The notes beneath the pieces are model-generated. The model was given only the letters and a program-made list of their open reading frames with translations, searched no databases and was not told where the DNA came from. DNA of 54,102 bases from the NCBI GenBank assembly GCA_003017855.1, contig PYER01000010.1, positions 1-54,102 of the forward strand, given 5' to 3'. Below are positions 1-7,315 of the stretch, piece by piece (the first letter of the stretch is position 1; every line of letters begins with the position of its first letter). The DNA is from a filamentous cyanobacterium CCT1. GTDB taxonomy: Bacteria > Cyanobacteriota > Cyanobacteriia > Phormidesmidales > Phormidesmidaceae. Made by a program: the position numbers and the translations under genes.

Positions 1-233
1 CGCTCAGGGAAAGGCTGTGAGCCTTTTCATCGTTTGGAGTGACGCGCCAGCGTCATGGGACGTTGCCCTGAAAATAACTAAGGGCTGAGCGGAGTCGTTC
101 GTGAAACGTCTCCCGAAGGGAGAAAGCCCGTTCCCTAGCCCCTTTGAGGCGGCAAAGCCTACGACTCCGCTCAGGGAACGGCTGTGAATCTTTTTATCGT
201 TTGGAGTGGCGCGCCAGCGTCATGGGACGTTGC
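1..233. repeat. Imperfect 66-bp direct repeat pair
   Basis: Bases 1-66 and 168-233 are near-identical, with a few substitutions. Both begin CGCTCAGGGAA and end CATGGGACGTTGC. The phrase 'gactccgctca' recurs at 44817-44852, so this belongs to a dispersed cyanobacterial repeat family. The left copy may be cut by the window edge. Confidence 0.85.
81..130. repeat. 50-bp dispersed repeat, copy 1
   Basis: It is identical over 50 bases to 44890-44939. The right half holds a small hairpin, TCTCCC-GAA-GGGAGA. Both copies lie between genes, next to 'gactccgctca' repeats. Confidence 0.9.
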
Positions 234-267
234 TCAAAAAAAATTCCTGAACGAATAACCCTGATTT

Positions 268-295
268 GTAGGGGCGTAGCATGCTACGCCCCTAC
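268..295. repeat. 28-bp perfect palindrome
   Basis: Each 14-base arm begins GTAGGGGCGTAGCA and is followed directly by its reverse complement. The element resembles the imperfect palindrome at 27834-27856 (GTAGGGGCGAATG...). Both fit the dispersed GTAGGGGCG palindromes common between cyanobacterial genes. Confidence 0.85.
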
Positions 296-581
296 GGGGT
301 CCTTGATTGTGAACGGGGGTTCACCAAATCGGATTAGCTCTAATACCAGTTCTGCAAAGGCGACCTGCCCGTCTAAAGCTTGGGATTCTGTAGTACGCTT
401 GCCGACTTTAACGGATTGGCTAAAGTGCTCGTCGCCTTGCTGTGTCTATAGCGAGCGTCGTATTACATGGATGCGCCATTTTTAGTGAGTGGGGCGATCG
501 CTGCCGACTCCGCAGCTATTGGTTCTACCCAGTCGGCAGATCTTTGCGCATCCCCTCAACGCTTGCCCTACTGGGCTGTCG

Positions 582-983
582 TTAACTGCAGTTGATCATC
601 CAGGGCGTACCAAATTTATCGACGGCCATACCAAAGCGCTTGGCCCAAAAGGTTTCTGCCAACGGCATTTGAATTTTGCCGCCCTCGGCTAGGGCATTAA
701 AAATGCGCTCGGCCTCGGCTGGGTCGGGCACCTGGAGCGACACCGAGAAACCTTGGGGGGTATCGTACTGGCCAGGCATGCAGTCAGAGCCCATGATGCC
801 CCAGTCGCCCCAGGTGAGCTGGGTATGCATGATTTTGCTGCCCAACTCTGGGGGAACCTCCCACTCAGCGGGGGAGCCCGCGAACCGCATCATTTCGCCC
901 AGCTCGCCGCCCAGAATCTGGTGGTAGAAGGTAAACGCTTCCTCGCACTGACCATCGAAAACAAGGTATGGATTCACTTGCAT
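582..983 (-). CDS. VOC family protein (PhnB-like glyoxalase fold)
   Basis: The protein has 133 aa and the single-domain PhnB/'3-demethylubiquinone methyltransferase-like' VOC pattern. It opens MQVNPYLVFDGQCEEAFTFY, has a central stretch MHTQLTWGDWGIMGSD, and ends in GKIQMPLAETFWAKRFGMAVDKFGTPWMIN. Family members form beta-alpha-beta dimers that usually bind a metal, but the substrate here cannot be read from sequence. An AAGGA about 8 nt before the ATG supports the start. It is the last gene of a minus-strand run containing two further VOC genes upstream. Confidence 0.9.
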   Translation of the reverse strand: MQVNPYLVFDGQCEEAFTFYHQILGGELGEMMRFAGSPAEWEVPPELGSKIMHTQLTWGDWGIMGSDCMPGQYDTPQGFSVSLQVPDPAEAERIFNALAEGGKIQMPLAETFWAKRFGMAVDKFGTPWMINCS

Positions 984-1019
984 GACAGGTTCCTTAGATA
1001 ATTGAACGTGAGTTGAGGC

Positions 1020-1460
1020 TTAAGATTTTAACGGGCTGCTCCAGGGGTCGTAGGTGCCAAAGTTCCACAGATAGCCCTCTGGGTCGCGGCATGAGTAGTC
1101 GCGCCCGCCGTAGTCCTGGTCTTGAATGTCGATGACGATTTCGGCTCCAGCGGCGATCGCCCTCGCGTAGTGCTGGTCAACCTCGTCCACAATCAGGTAT
1201 GGGCTTTGGGTGACCACATCGCCAAACCTCTGGGGCGGCTGCTGTAGCTGGCCAAAGCTGTCGTTGCGGGCCGACCCCAGCATAATCATGCCGTTGCCAA
1301 AGCTCAGTTCAGCATGGGCGATCGCGCCGTTGTCGCCAGGAACAACTAAATGCTTTTCAAACCCAAACGCCTGGCAAAGCCACTCCACTGCCGCTGCTGC
1401 ATCTCGATAGCGCATGGTGGGAATGATGGTGGCTATGGTTTGCTTAGCAGTACTGGCCAT
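1020..1460 (-). CDS. VOC family protein (glyoxalase/bleomycin-resistance type)
   Basis: The 146-aa single VOC domain starts at TIIPTMRYRDAAAAVEWLCQ and ends with QDYGGRDYSCRDPEGYLWNF, the usual last strand of PhnB/YcgE-type VOC proteins, with a conserved Glu in DPEG. An AAGGAG about 8 nt before the ATG supports the start. It lies 36 bp upstream of the VOC gene at 582 and is only distantly similar to it. A role in detoxifying small electrophiles or drugs is typical of the family but is inference here. Confidence 0.9.
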   Translation of the reverse strand: MASTAKQTIATIIPTMRYRDAAAAVEWLCQAFGFEKHLVVPGDNGAIAHAELSFGNGMIMLGSARNDSFGQLQQPPQRFGDVVTQSPYLIVDEVDQHYARAIAAGAEIVIDIQDQDYGGRDYSCRDPEGYLWNFGTYDPWSSPLKS

Positions 1461-1531
1461 TGTCTCGATCTCCTTAACGTTTGGAACATCAGAGCGTTGG
1501 TCTACTGGTCAAATTGGTCAGGGTAAGGTCT

Positions 1532-1897
1532 TTAGCGGGCGGGCTCCATAAAGCGCAGCTGATTGCCATCGGGGTCGGTAACGGTCATTTGGCAAAACCC
1601 TAAATCGTCGTTGGGCGGTTTGGTCACCGCCACGCCGCGCTGAAGCAAGTCTTGGTACCAATCGTCTACGCTCTCCACCACGAAATGAACGAGGCCGCCG
1701 ACTTGGCAGTCGCCCGCATGCTCGGAGAGGTAGATTTGCATGCGATCGCGCACCACCGACATAAATACCGGCAGGTGTGGCTCAAAGCGATGCTCCCACT
1801 GCAGCGCAAAGCCAAGCTGGTCGAGGTAAAACGCCTTGCTGCGCTCGTACTGCGTGATGCGCAGGGCCGGGATGACGCGCTGTTCAGGAAGAGGCAT
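1532..1897 (-). CDS. VOC family protein (BLMA/glyoxalase superfamily)
   Basis: The 121-aa VOC domain reads RVIPALRITQYERSKAFYLD, then FVVESVDDWYQDLLQRGVAV, then TVTDPDGNQLRFMEP. The last is the classic glyoxalase/bleomycin-resistance C-terminal strand with DPDGN. I chose the ATG at 1897 over the one at 1906 because GGAG lies 10 nt before it but only 1 nt before the other. Its first codons overlap the 3' end of the GNAT gene by 14 bp, so the two are probably co-translated. Confidence 0.88.
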   Translation of the reverse strand: MPLPEQRVIPALRITQYERSKAFYLDQLGFALQWEHRFEPHLPVFMSVVRDRMQIYLSEHAGDCQVGGLVHFVVESVDDWYQDLLQRGVAVTKPPNDDLGFCQMTVTDPDGNQLRFMEPAR

Positions 1898-2444
1898 GGG
1901 CAACATTCTCCACTGGGTTGAAACTGACCCAATCGGCTCGGTCTAAGCGGTATACCGAGCAGTCATCTTCGCCAAAGCGGCGGTGCTCCAAAAATTTGAA
2001 CCCCAGGCGCTCATAGAAACGGTGGGCGCGGGTGTTGCTAGTCAGCGGGTCAATCAGCACGGCTGTGACCGAGGGGTTGGCAAAGCACCGGGCTAGCGCC
2101 AGCTTCATCATGGTGGAGCCGTAGCCCTGGCCCAAATCTTCGGCGGCGCCAATCCAGATATCGATCGCCCGCAGGTTGGCCGGTACATCTCCCCAGTAGT
2201 GGCTGTCTTCTCGGGCGGGGTCAATGATTTGAATGAAGCCGATGGGGCGACCGGCCAACTCGGCGATAAGCTGATCTCGCCAGTCGGGGGCATAGCCCAG
2301 CTCGGTTTCCCAGGCCCAGTCGTCGTTGGGGTCGGCGGCAATCACGTGGGGTTGCTCATCCCAGTGGCGCAGCAGGGGCGCGTCGGCAGGAGTCGCTGCT
2401 CGTAAGGTAATTGAACCGGGGGGAGTTGAACTGGAGGCAGACAT
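1884..2444 (-). CDS. GNAT acetyltransferase, aminoglycoside 6'-N-acetyltransferase-like
   Basis: The 186-aa protein opens ITLRAATPADAPLLRHWDEQ. It contains the acetyl-CoA pyrophosphate-binding region (GQGYGSTMMKLALARCF) and the strand VLIDPLTSNTRAHRFYERLGF. This pattern (DPxxxNxxAxxxYxxxGF) matches the AAC(6')/Acetyltransf_8 branch of GNAT enzymes, but actual drug acetylation is not provable from sequence. No strong ribosome binding site precedes the ATG. The 3' end overlaps the next VOC gene. Confidence 0.85.
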   Translation of the reverse strand: MSASSSTPPGSITLRAATPADAPLLRHWDEQPHVIAADPNDDWAWETELGYAPDWRDQLIAELAGRPIGFIQIIDPAREDSHYWGDVPANLRAIDIWIGAAEDLGQGYGSTMMKLALARCFANPSVTAVLIDPLTSNTRAHRFYERLGFKFLEHRRFGEDDCSVYRLDRADWVSFNPVENVAHASS

Positions 2445-2534
2445 CGCTGTTACCGGGTTGACTCAACACTGGTGAACCAGCTCGATGATATTTTAGTTCA
2501 ATTGTACTATTTTGCGGGTGGATAAAATAAATCT

Positions 2535-3104
2535 TCAACTTTTATCGGGCGATTGCGGCGGCAAAACGCTGTAGCGTAGCTCCGCAAAGTTCTCACCGTA
2601 GGTTTGAGCCGCAAGCAGTTTGAGGGGTGGGTCGACCCGCCGAGGAAACAGCGGCGCGCCGCCGCCCAGCGTGACCGAGGCAATCTGCACCACGATTTCA
2701 TCGAGCAGACCGGCGTCGTAAAACTGACCCGCCAGGTCGCCACCGCCGACAATCCACAGGTTTTTCTCCCCGGCTGCGATCGCCATCTCCTGGTGAATGG
2801 GCCGCACATCGCCGCTGACAAAGCGCACGTCGGCCCCGGCAATGGTGGGCAGCTGGCGCGAGGTAAACACCCAGGCGGGCACCCGGTAGGGCCAGGGCTG
2901 AGGATTGTCTGCGTTATCCCCAAAATCGTGGTCGTGGATCCACTGGTAGGTGGTCGAGCCCATGGCGATCGCCCCGACCCCCGCTAAAAAGTCGTCAAAT
3001 GTATTGGGCTCTAGCTCGCCGAACTGAAACAGCCAGTCGAGGGAGTTGTGGGGGTCGGCAATAAAGCCATCCAGGCTGGTCGCCGTGTAAAAAATAGTGG
3101 CCAT
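2535..3104 (-). CDS. Dihydrofolate reductase family protein (RibD C-terminal-like)
   Basis: The 189-aa protein has the RibD_C fold signature. It opens MATIFYTATSLDGFIAD, continues GVGAIAMGSTTYQWI, and has the nucleotide-binding LWIVGGGDLAGQFYDAGLLD followed by LGGGAPLFP. Such stand-alone proteins (YyaP/YwjB type) are NADPH-dependent reductases of unknown substrate. The upstream bases show no Shine-Dalgarno match. It lies between the GNAT and beta-lactamase genes on the same strand, with about 90 bp on the GNAT side. Confidence 0.88.
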   Translation of the reverse strand: MATIFYTATSLDGFIADPHNSLDWLFQFGELEPNTFDDFLAGVGAIAMGSTTYQWIHDHDFGDNADNPQPWPYRVPAWVFTSRQLPTIAGADVRFVSGDVRPIHQEMAIAAGEKNLWIVGGGDLAGQFYDAGLLDEIVVQIASVTLGGGAPLFPRRVDPPLKLLAAQTYGENFAELRYSVLPPQSPDKS

Positions 3105-3138
3105 AGGAGGCTGCTGGCAAGTGAGGGTTGAATTGAAA

Positions 3139-4011
3139 TTACAATAGGTTCAAGTCGCGCAGGCAGCGGCGGGTGAGTTCCAGGCGGGCGGGGCCGTCGC
3201 TGTCCTGGCGCATGTCGATATTGGTGGCAAACAGGTAGACGTTTTCGCCCTGCTCCAGGTAGCCGACGTACCAGCCGATTTCGGCTTGATCGGCCTCGCC
3301 AAAGCCAGCCCAGCCGGTTTTGGCCCGCAGGGTATAGTCGGGGGTGCGCTCGACGATCATGATGTCTTTGACCGTCGCGATCGCCGCCTTGGAAAACGGC
3401 AGGTCGTTGCGATGCAGGCGCTGTAAAAACTCAATCTGCTGCTGAGGCGTAATTCGAAGGTCGCCCTCCAGCCAGAAGTTATCGATCGCAGCGGGGCTGC
3501 CAATGGTCTGGTTGCCATAGCCCGCGGCGCTAACCCACTGCTGCATGCGATCGTGCCCAATGCGCCGGGCCAGTACTTGATAAAACCAGACGGCAGAAAG
3601 GTTAAACGCCGTGCGCATGTTTTGATCTCGATTCCAGGCGGGGACCATGCGCTCGATGCCGTCCCAGGTCAAAATAGCCAGATCGTTGATGATAACGCCC
3701 GTTTCGAGCGCAATCAGCGAGTTAAGAATTTTGAACGTGGAGGCGGGCAGAAAGGGCTGGAGGTTGCGATCGCGGTTGTGCTGGTAGGTCACGTTCTGGT
3801 TCACGTCGTGGATGATGATTGCCCCCTCCACCCCAAGATCCTGGAAGTGCTGGGCAAAGCGTTCCTCCACAGAGGGTTGCCCAGGGACTGACTGCTGAGC
3901 GACCAGGGGGGCGATTGCTACATTCACAGGCGCAGCCAGAGCAGACGTAGCAGGGAGAATGACGACACTGCCAGCAACCAGCCCCTGAAACCACCAATGC
4001 GCACGATCCAT
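3139..4011 (-). CDS. Class D (OXA-type) beta-lactamase
   Basis: The 290-aa precursor has an N-terminal signal peptide ending near ALA-A (about residue 26), so a periplasmic location is expected. All class D landmarks are present. The active site is S91-T-F-K94, followed by S139-A-V141, then Y165-G-N167. A Trp sits at 180 in the omega-loop region (DNFWLEGDLRITP), followed by K231-T-G233. These give the Ser nucleophile, the carboxylatable Lys and the KTG strand needed to hydrolyse beta-lactams. AGG with good spacing precedes the ATG. Cyanobacterial chromosomal OXA homologues are known, so this need not be recent acquisition. The substrate range cannot be read. Confidence 0.95.
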   Translation of the reverse strand: MDRAHWWFQGLVAGSVVILPATSALAAPVNVAIAPLVAQQSVPGQPSVEERFAQHFQDLGVEGAIIIHDVNQNVTYQHNRDRNLQPFLPASTFKILNSLIALETGVIINDLAILTWDGIERMVPAWNRDQNMRTAFNLSAVWFYQVLARRIGHDRMQQWVSAAGYGNQTIGSPAAIDNFWLEGDLRITPQQQIEFLQRLHRNDLPFSKAAIATVKDIMIVERTPDYTLRAKTGWAGFGEADQAEIGWYVGYLEQGENVYLFATNIDMRQDSDGPARLELTRRCLRDLNLL

Positions 4012-4026
4012 ACGTTTACCTAGAGT

Positions 4027-4509
4027 CTAAAGGGATAGGGTCAGCAGGGCAGCGGCACCCAGGGATGCCACCGTACGCACATGGTTCCAGAGTGTCCAAG
4101 TGGTGAGGTACCTGGCCCATAGGGTTGTGCCCTCTGTGCTGTTTGGTTCTACCACAGCCAGGGCGTCATTGAGCGGCACGTTAAAGGCGATCGTTACCAA
4201 AATAGTGCCTACCAAATACAGCAGGCTGCCGATCAGCACGTAACCGGCACCGGGCTGATTGCCTTTGGCGAGGATGGCGATAATCAGGGCCAGACAGGCC
4301 AGGCCCGAGCCGAACAGCGCTCCCATAAACCAGGGGTTGATCACGGTAACGTTGATGGCCTGCATGGTGGCAATGCCCTGGGCGGGCGGTTGCTGACCGA
4401 GAGCCTGCATGACAAAGGTGGAGAAGGCGAAGAAGACTCCGGCAACCAGCCCACAGCCGAGGGCGGTGCAGAGCTTGAGGGTAACTAACCCAGCGTCAGC
4501 AGAGGGCAT
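4027..4509 (-). CDS. DUF1772 (anthrone oxygenase-like) membrane protein
   Basis: The 160-aa protein has four predicted membrane segments: LKLCTALGCGLVAGVFFAFS, NPWFMGALFGSGLACLALII, YVLIGSLLYLVGTILVTIAF and a C-terminal VASLGAAALLTLSL. The pattern FFAFSTFVMQAL, then INxxVxNPWFM, then FNVPLNDAL, then WNHVRT is typical of DUF1772. Some fungal members are linked to anthrone oxidation; bacterial members are uncharacterised. It ends 15 bp upstream of the beta-lactamase start on the same strand, so cotranscription is likely. Confidence 0.88.
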   Translation of the reverse strand: MPSADAGLVTLKLCTALGCGLVAGVFFAFSTFVMQALGQQPPAQGIATMQAINVTVINPWFMGALFGSGLACLALIIAILAKGNQPGAGYVLIGSLLYLVGTILVTIAFNVPLNDALAVVEPNSTEGTTLWARYLTTWTLWNHVRTVASLGAAALLTLSL

Positions 4510-4611
4510 AGTAAGTAGCTCCCAGTAGTGAATCCTAAATTATGGGGGGTGCGATGGCGGTGAAGGCCTGGCCTTTGACCATCACACCCGCTGTTTGAGG
4601 CAACATTCACA

Positions 4612-5244
4612 TCAGGCGGCTACCAGTTGTGCCACCTGGGCCTGGGCTGCGGCAATGGATGCAGCCAAACTTTCGCTGCTGTGCTCGTCGTTCTCGACAT
4701 GCACAAAGGTGATGTCGGTAATGCCAATAAACCCAAACGCCACCCGCAGGTAGGGGTCTTGGTGGTTCATGTGGCCGTAGCGCTCACCGGGGCCAAAGCC
4801 TGAGCTACCGCGCGCCGTAATCACAAACATTTTTTTGCCCTGGAGCAGGGGCTTGTAGGGGTCTTCGGCATCCTCATGGTCGATCGCAAAGGTGCGGCCC
4901 ACCCGAACGATTTGGTCAATGTAGGCTTTGAAGGTGCTGGGCACGCTGAAGTTGTACATGGGTACGCCGACCACCAGAATATCGGCGGCGATCAGTTCGT
5001 CGATCAGGCGATCGCTCACCTTCAGCGCTTCTCGCAGCTCTGGGGTATGCTGCTCGATCGGCGTGTAGGCGGCCACAACCCAGGGTTCATCCACGTGGGG
5101 GACGGGTTGGCGACCGACATCGCGATAGGTGACGGTGTCGGCGGGGTGAGCCTGCTGCCAGGCGGTGACAAATTCGCGGGTCATGCGGCGGGAGTGCGAG
5201 CGATCGCCCCTTGGGCTGGAATCGATGTGCAATAGGTGCGCCAT
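4612..5244 (-). CDS. azoR: FMN-dependent NADH:quinone oxidoreductase/azoreductase
   Basis: The 210-aa flavodoxin-like protein opens LLHIDSSPRGDRSHSRRMT, the AzoR phosphate-binding loop. It carries the flavin-binding VPMYNFSVPSTFKAYIDQI and a second site ITARGSSGFGPG. AzoR enzymes reduce quinones and azo compounds by two electrons using NAD(P)H and bind FMN as dimers. GGAGG lies 4 nt before the ATG. It sits in a minus-strand group of detoxification-type enzymes. A quinone-protective role is inferred from the family. Confidence 0.93.
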   Translation of the reverse strand: MAHLLHIDSSPRGDRSHSRRMTREFVTAWQQAHPADTVTYRDVGRQPVPHVDEPWVVAAYTPIEQHTPELREALKVSDRLIDELIAADILVVGVPMYNFSVPSTFKAYIDQIVRVGRTFAIDHEDAEDPYKPLLQGKKMFVITARGSSGFGPGERYGHMNHQDPYLRVAFGFIGITDITFVHVENDEHSSESLAASIAAAQAQVAQLVAA

Positions 5245-5342
5245 AAGGCCTCCAGGTCAGTACTCGCTAAGCCTAAAAAACCTCGCTGACCGGGCGCTAT
5301 TTGATTCTTGGGCCGCTGTCAAAATCTTGCGACGAATAGCAA

Positions 5343-5900
5343 TTAATCTAACAGTCGTCGTATGGATACCTTAAGGTCAGGAAACGAAAGCGGTGTCACT
5401 GTTCCTGCGGTTAAAACGATCTCCGATTGATACCTGCTGTCGCGTAAATCCCGCATCACTATCAACTCCATTTTCTGAAGATTGACAATCCAATACTCAG
5501 GGATGCCAGCAGCGGCATAGGCCCTGGCCTTGGGGGCAGCATCTTTTTTGAGGCTGGTATTCGAGAATTCAATCAACCAAAATACATTTTCCGGGTAGGG
5601 ATGATGGTGGAGATACTCTCGACCCAAGGGCTGCACCACAGCAATATCAGGCTCAGGTTCCGACTGAGTGGCTGGAATCGTAATGGGATGGCCCTCGCTG
5701 ATGTGAGCGCGATCGCCCAGCAACCCCCTCAGGTAATCGCCAACAGTGCGGACATAGTAGGCGTGGGGTTCTCCTTCTGGCGGCATTTCGACGATTTCTC
5801 CGTTCAAAAGCTCGACGCGCCGGTCATCGAGAATGCCTGCCGCAATCATCTGGTGGTAGTCCTCAAGAGTCCATTTCGCAACTGCAACGTGAGGGGTCAT
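5343..5900 (-). CDS. Uma2 family protein (DUF820, PD-(D/E)XK-like)
   Basis: The 185-aa protein has the Uma2 signature: W-T-L-E-D-Y-H near the start, RVELLNGEIVEMPPEG, EPEPDIAVVQP, then VFWLIEFSNTSLKKD and AYAAAGIPEYWIVNL. The Asp in PDIAV and the Glu in LIEFSNTSLKKD occupy the nuclease-like core positions. Uma2 proteins are greatly expanded in cyanobacteria and their function is unknown. Two more are at 38445 and 42028. It is divergent from the AraC gene at 6033. Confidence 0.9.
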   Translation of the reverse strand: MTPHVAVAKWTLEDYHQMIAAGILDDRRVELLNGEIVEMPPEGEPHAYYVRTVGDYLRGLLGDRAHISEGHPITIPATQSEPEPDIAVVQPLGREYLHHHPYPENVFWLIEFSNTSLKKDAAPKARAYAAAGIPEYWIVNLQKMELIVMRDLRDSRYQSEIVLTAGTVTPLSFPDLKVSIRRLLD

Positions 5901-6032
5901 CGCTGTTCTCTGCCGCTGTGAAGGTGAGACTTTGCCTGTTGTTCTATTCTGACAGCCATTCTGCCGGATAGACTTGAAGTAGCTGGTCAGACGAGTCTGG
6001 CGTAACTTGTCTCCACAACGGAGAATTTAGCC

Positions 6033-6980
6033 ATGGATGCAGCCAAAACCAGGCGTGTTAAGGGCCTTCAAAACGGCCTGGGCGTGGAAAATGCTGAGTT
6101 TACCTGCCTACCCACGCGCTCAAGCCAGGAGCTGGGTTGGGAGCACATTCAGGTGGAGCAGTTTCAGCATCCGCCGGGGGAGTGCCGCATTGCCTCGGAT
6201 GCCGACCATACGATTTGCGTGTCACTGGCGGCCCGTCCGGTGCGATTTTTGCAGATCAAAGACGGCAAAACCCACAGCAGCCTCTACGGCAAAGGCGATA
6301 TTTCAATCACTCCAGCCCAGACGCCGTTTTTTGCCCGCTGGCAGGACGACGACCACTATGTCGAACTACGGCTCAACTCGGGCTTTATGGCCACCGTCGC
6401 GCAAGAATCGCTTCAGCTGAACCCCGATCGCATCGAGCTGATCCCTGAGTTTCGCCTGCGGGATGGGCGGCTAGAGGCGATCGCCCTGATGCTGCTCGAC
6501 GAACTCCACCAGGCCAACCCCGGCGGCCAGCTCTACGTCGAGTCGCTGACCAACCTGCTGACGGTACACCTGCTGCGGCAGTATGCGGTAGATAGGCCGA
6601 AGGCGGGGCCAAAAGCGGTGGATTTTGCTGGCGGGCTGCGCGATCGCCAGCTTTTGCCCGTACTCAGCTACATTCATGAGGCGATTGACCAGGACCTGAG
6701 GCTGGCGGATTTGGCGGCGATCGCGGGCCTTAGCCCCTTCCATTTCAGCCACCAGTTCAAACAGGCAATGGGGGTTGCCCCCTACCAGTACGTGCTGCTG
6801 CAGCGCATCGAGCGGGCCAAACAGTTGTTGCGGCACACCAACCACTCTATTGTGGAAATCGCCCTGCTGTGCGGGTTCAACAGCCATAGCCACCTGAGCA
6901 AACAGTTTCGCCAGGCCACCGGCACCACCCCCAGCGCCTACCGTGCCTCTATTATCGTGACCAACCGCCCCACTAACTGA
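6033..6980 (+). CDS. AraC family transcriptional regulator
   Basis: The 315-aa protein has an N-terminal effector-type domain (about residues 20-180) and a C-terminal AraC DNA-binding domain (about 205-305). The latter contains LRLADLAAIAGLSPFHFSHQ and the second helix-turn-helix ending VEIALLCGFNSHSHLSKQFR, then TGTTPSAYR, the canonical AraC finish. GGAG is placed 8-9 nt before the ATG. It is divergent from the minus-strand enzyme run and followed 4 bp later by a glutaredoxin-like gene, so it could regulate either side. No operator was identified. Confidence 0.95.
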   Translation: MDAAKTRRVKGLQNGLGVENAEFTCLPTRSSQELGWEHIQVEQFQHPPGECRIASDADHTICVSLAARPVRFLQIKDGKTHSSLYGKGDISITPAQTPFFARWQDDDHYVELRLNSGFMATVAQESLQLNPDRIELIPEFRLRDGRLEAIALMLLDELHQANPGGQLYVESLTNLLTVHLLRQYAVDRPKAGPKAVDFAGGLRDRQLLPVLSYIHEAIDQDLRLADLAAIAGLSPFHFSHQFKQAMGVAPYQYVLLQRIERAKQLLRHTNHSIVEIALLCGFNSHSHLSKQFRQATGTTPSAYRASIIVTNRPTN

Positions 6981-6984
6981 CTCC

Positions 6985-7284
6985 GTGACCGACCCCGTGA
7001 CCCAATTTGTGCTCTACAGCAAGCCCGGCTGCCACCTGTGCGAAGGGCTGGAAGAAAAACTCGCCGCGGCCCGCCACCTGCCCTTTGAGCTAGAGGTGCG
7101 CGACATTACCACCCGCGACGACTGGTTTCAGCGCTACCAGTACGAAATTCCGGTGCTGTGCTGTGTGCAATCCACCGAGGCTGGAACCCAAGAAATTCCC
7201 CTGCCGCGCCTGTCGCCCAGGGCACCCCAGGCCAAGGTGGAGCAATTGATACAGACTTATCTGGGCCAGAGTAAGGCAGAATAG
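6985..7284 (+). CDS. Glutaredoxin family protein (DUF836-like)
   Basis: The 99-aa thioredoxin-fold protein has a dithiol site near the start: SKPGCHLCEGLEEKL (C-H-L-C). It also has the downstream cis-Pro segment YQYEIPVLC. It starts at GTG 6985, four bases after the AraC stop, so the two are probably translationally coupled. It ends 31 bp before murE. DUF836 proteins are presumed thiol-disulfide exchange proteins; the partner is unknown. Confidence 0.88.
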   Translation: MTDPVTQFVLYSKPGCHLCEGLEEKLAAARHLPFELEVRDITTRDDWFQRYQYEIPVLCCVQSTEAGTQEIPLPRLSPRAPQAKVEQLIQTYLGQSKAE

Positions 7285-7315
7285 GGCAACTTCAATGATG
7301 TGAGGAGTTGCTGAC

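Larger units (their letters stand above)
1..581. other. Repeat-rich stretch without a credible gene
   Basis: No open frame here has a good start, ribosome binding site or recognisable protein. The stretch is built from direct repeats, a dispersed 50-bp repeat and a palindrome, each listed separately. The longest open frame, at 144-485, runs through these repeats and is Cys/Arg/Ser-rich with no domain. Confidence 0.7.

Noticed and set aside
144-485. Open frame of 113 aa on the plus strand near the window start
   Set aside because: It runs through direct repeats and a perfect palindrome, has biased composition, no ribosome binding site and no recognisable domain.
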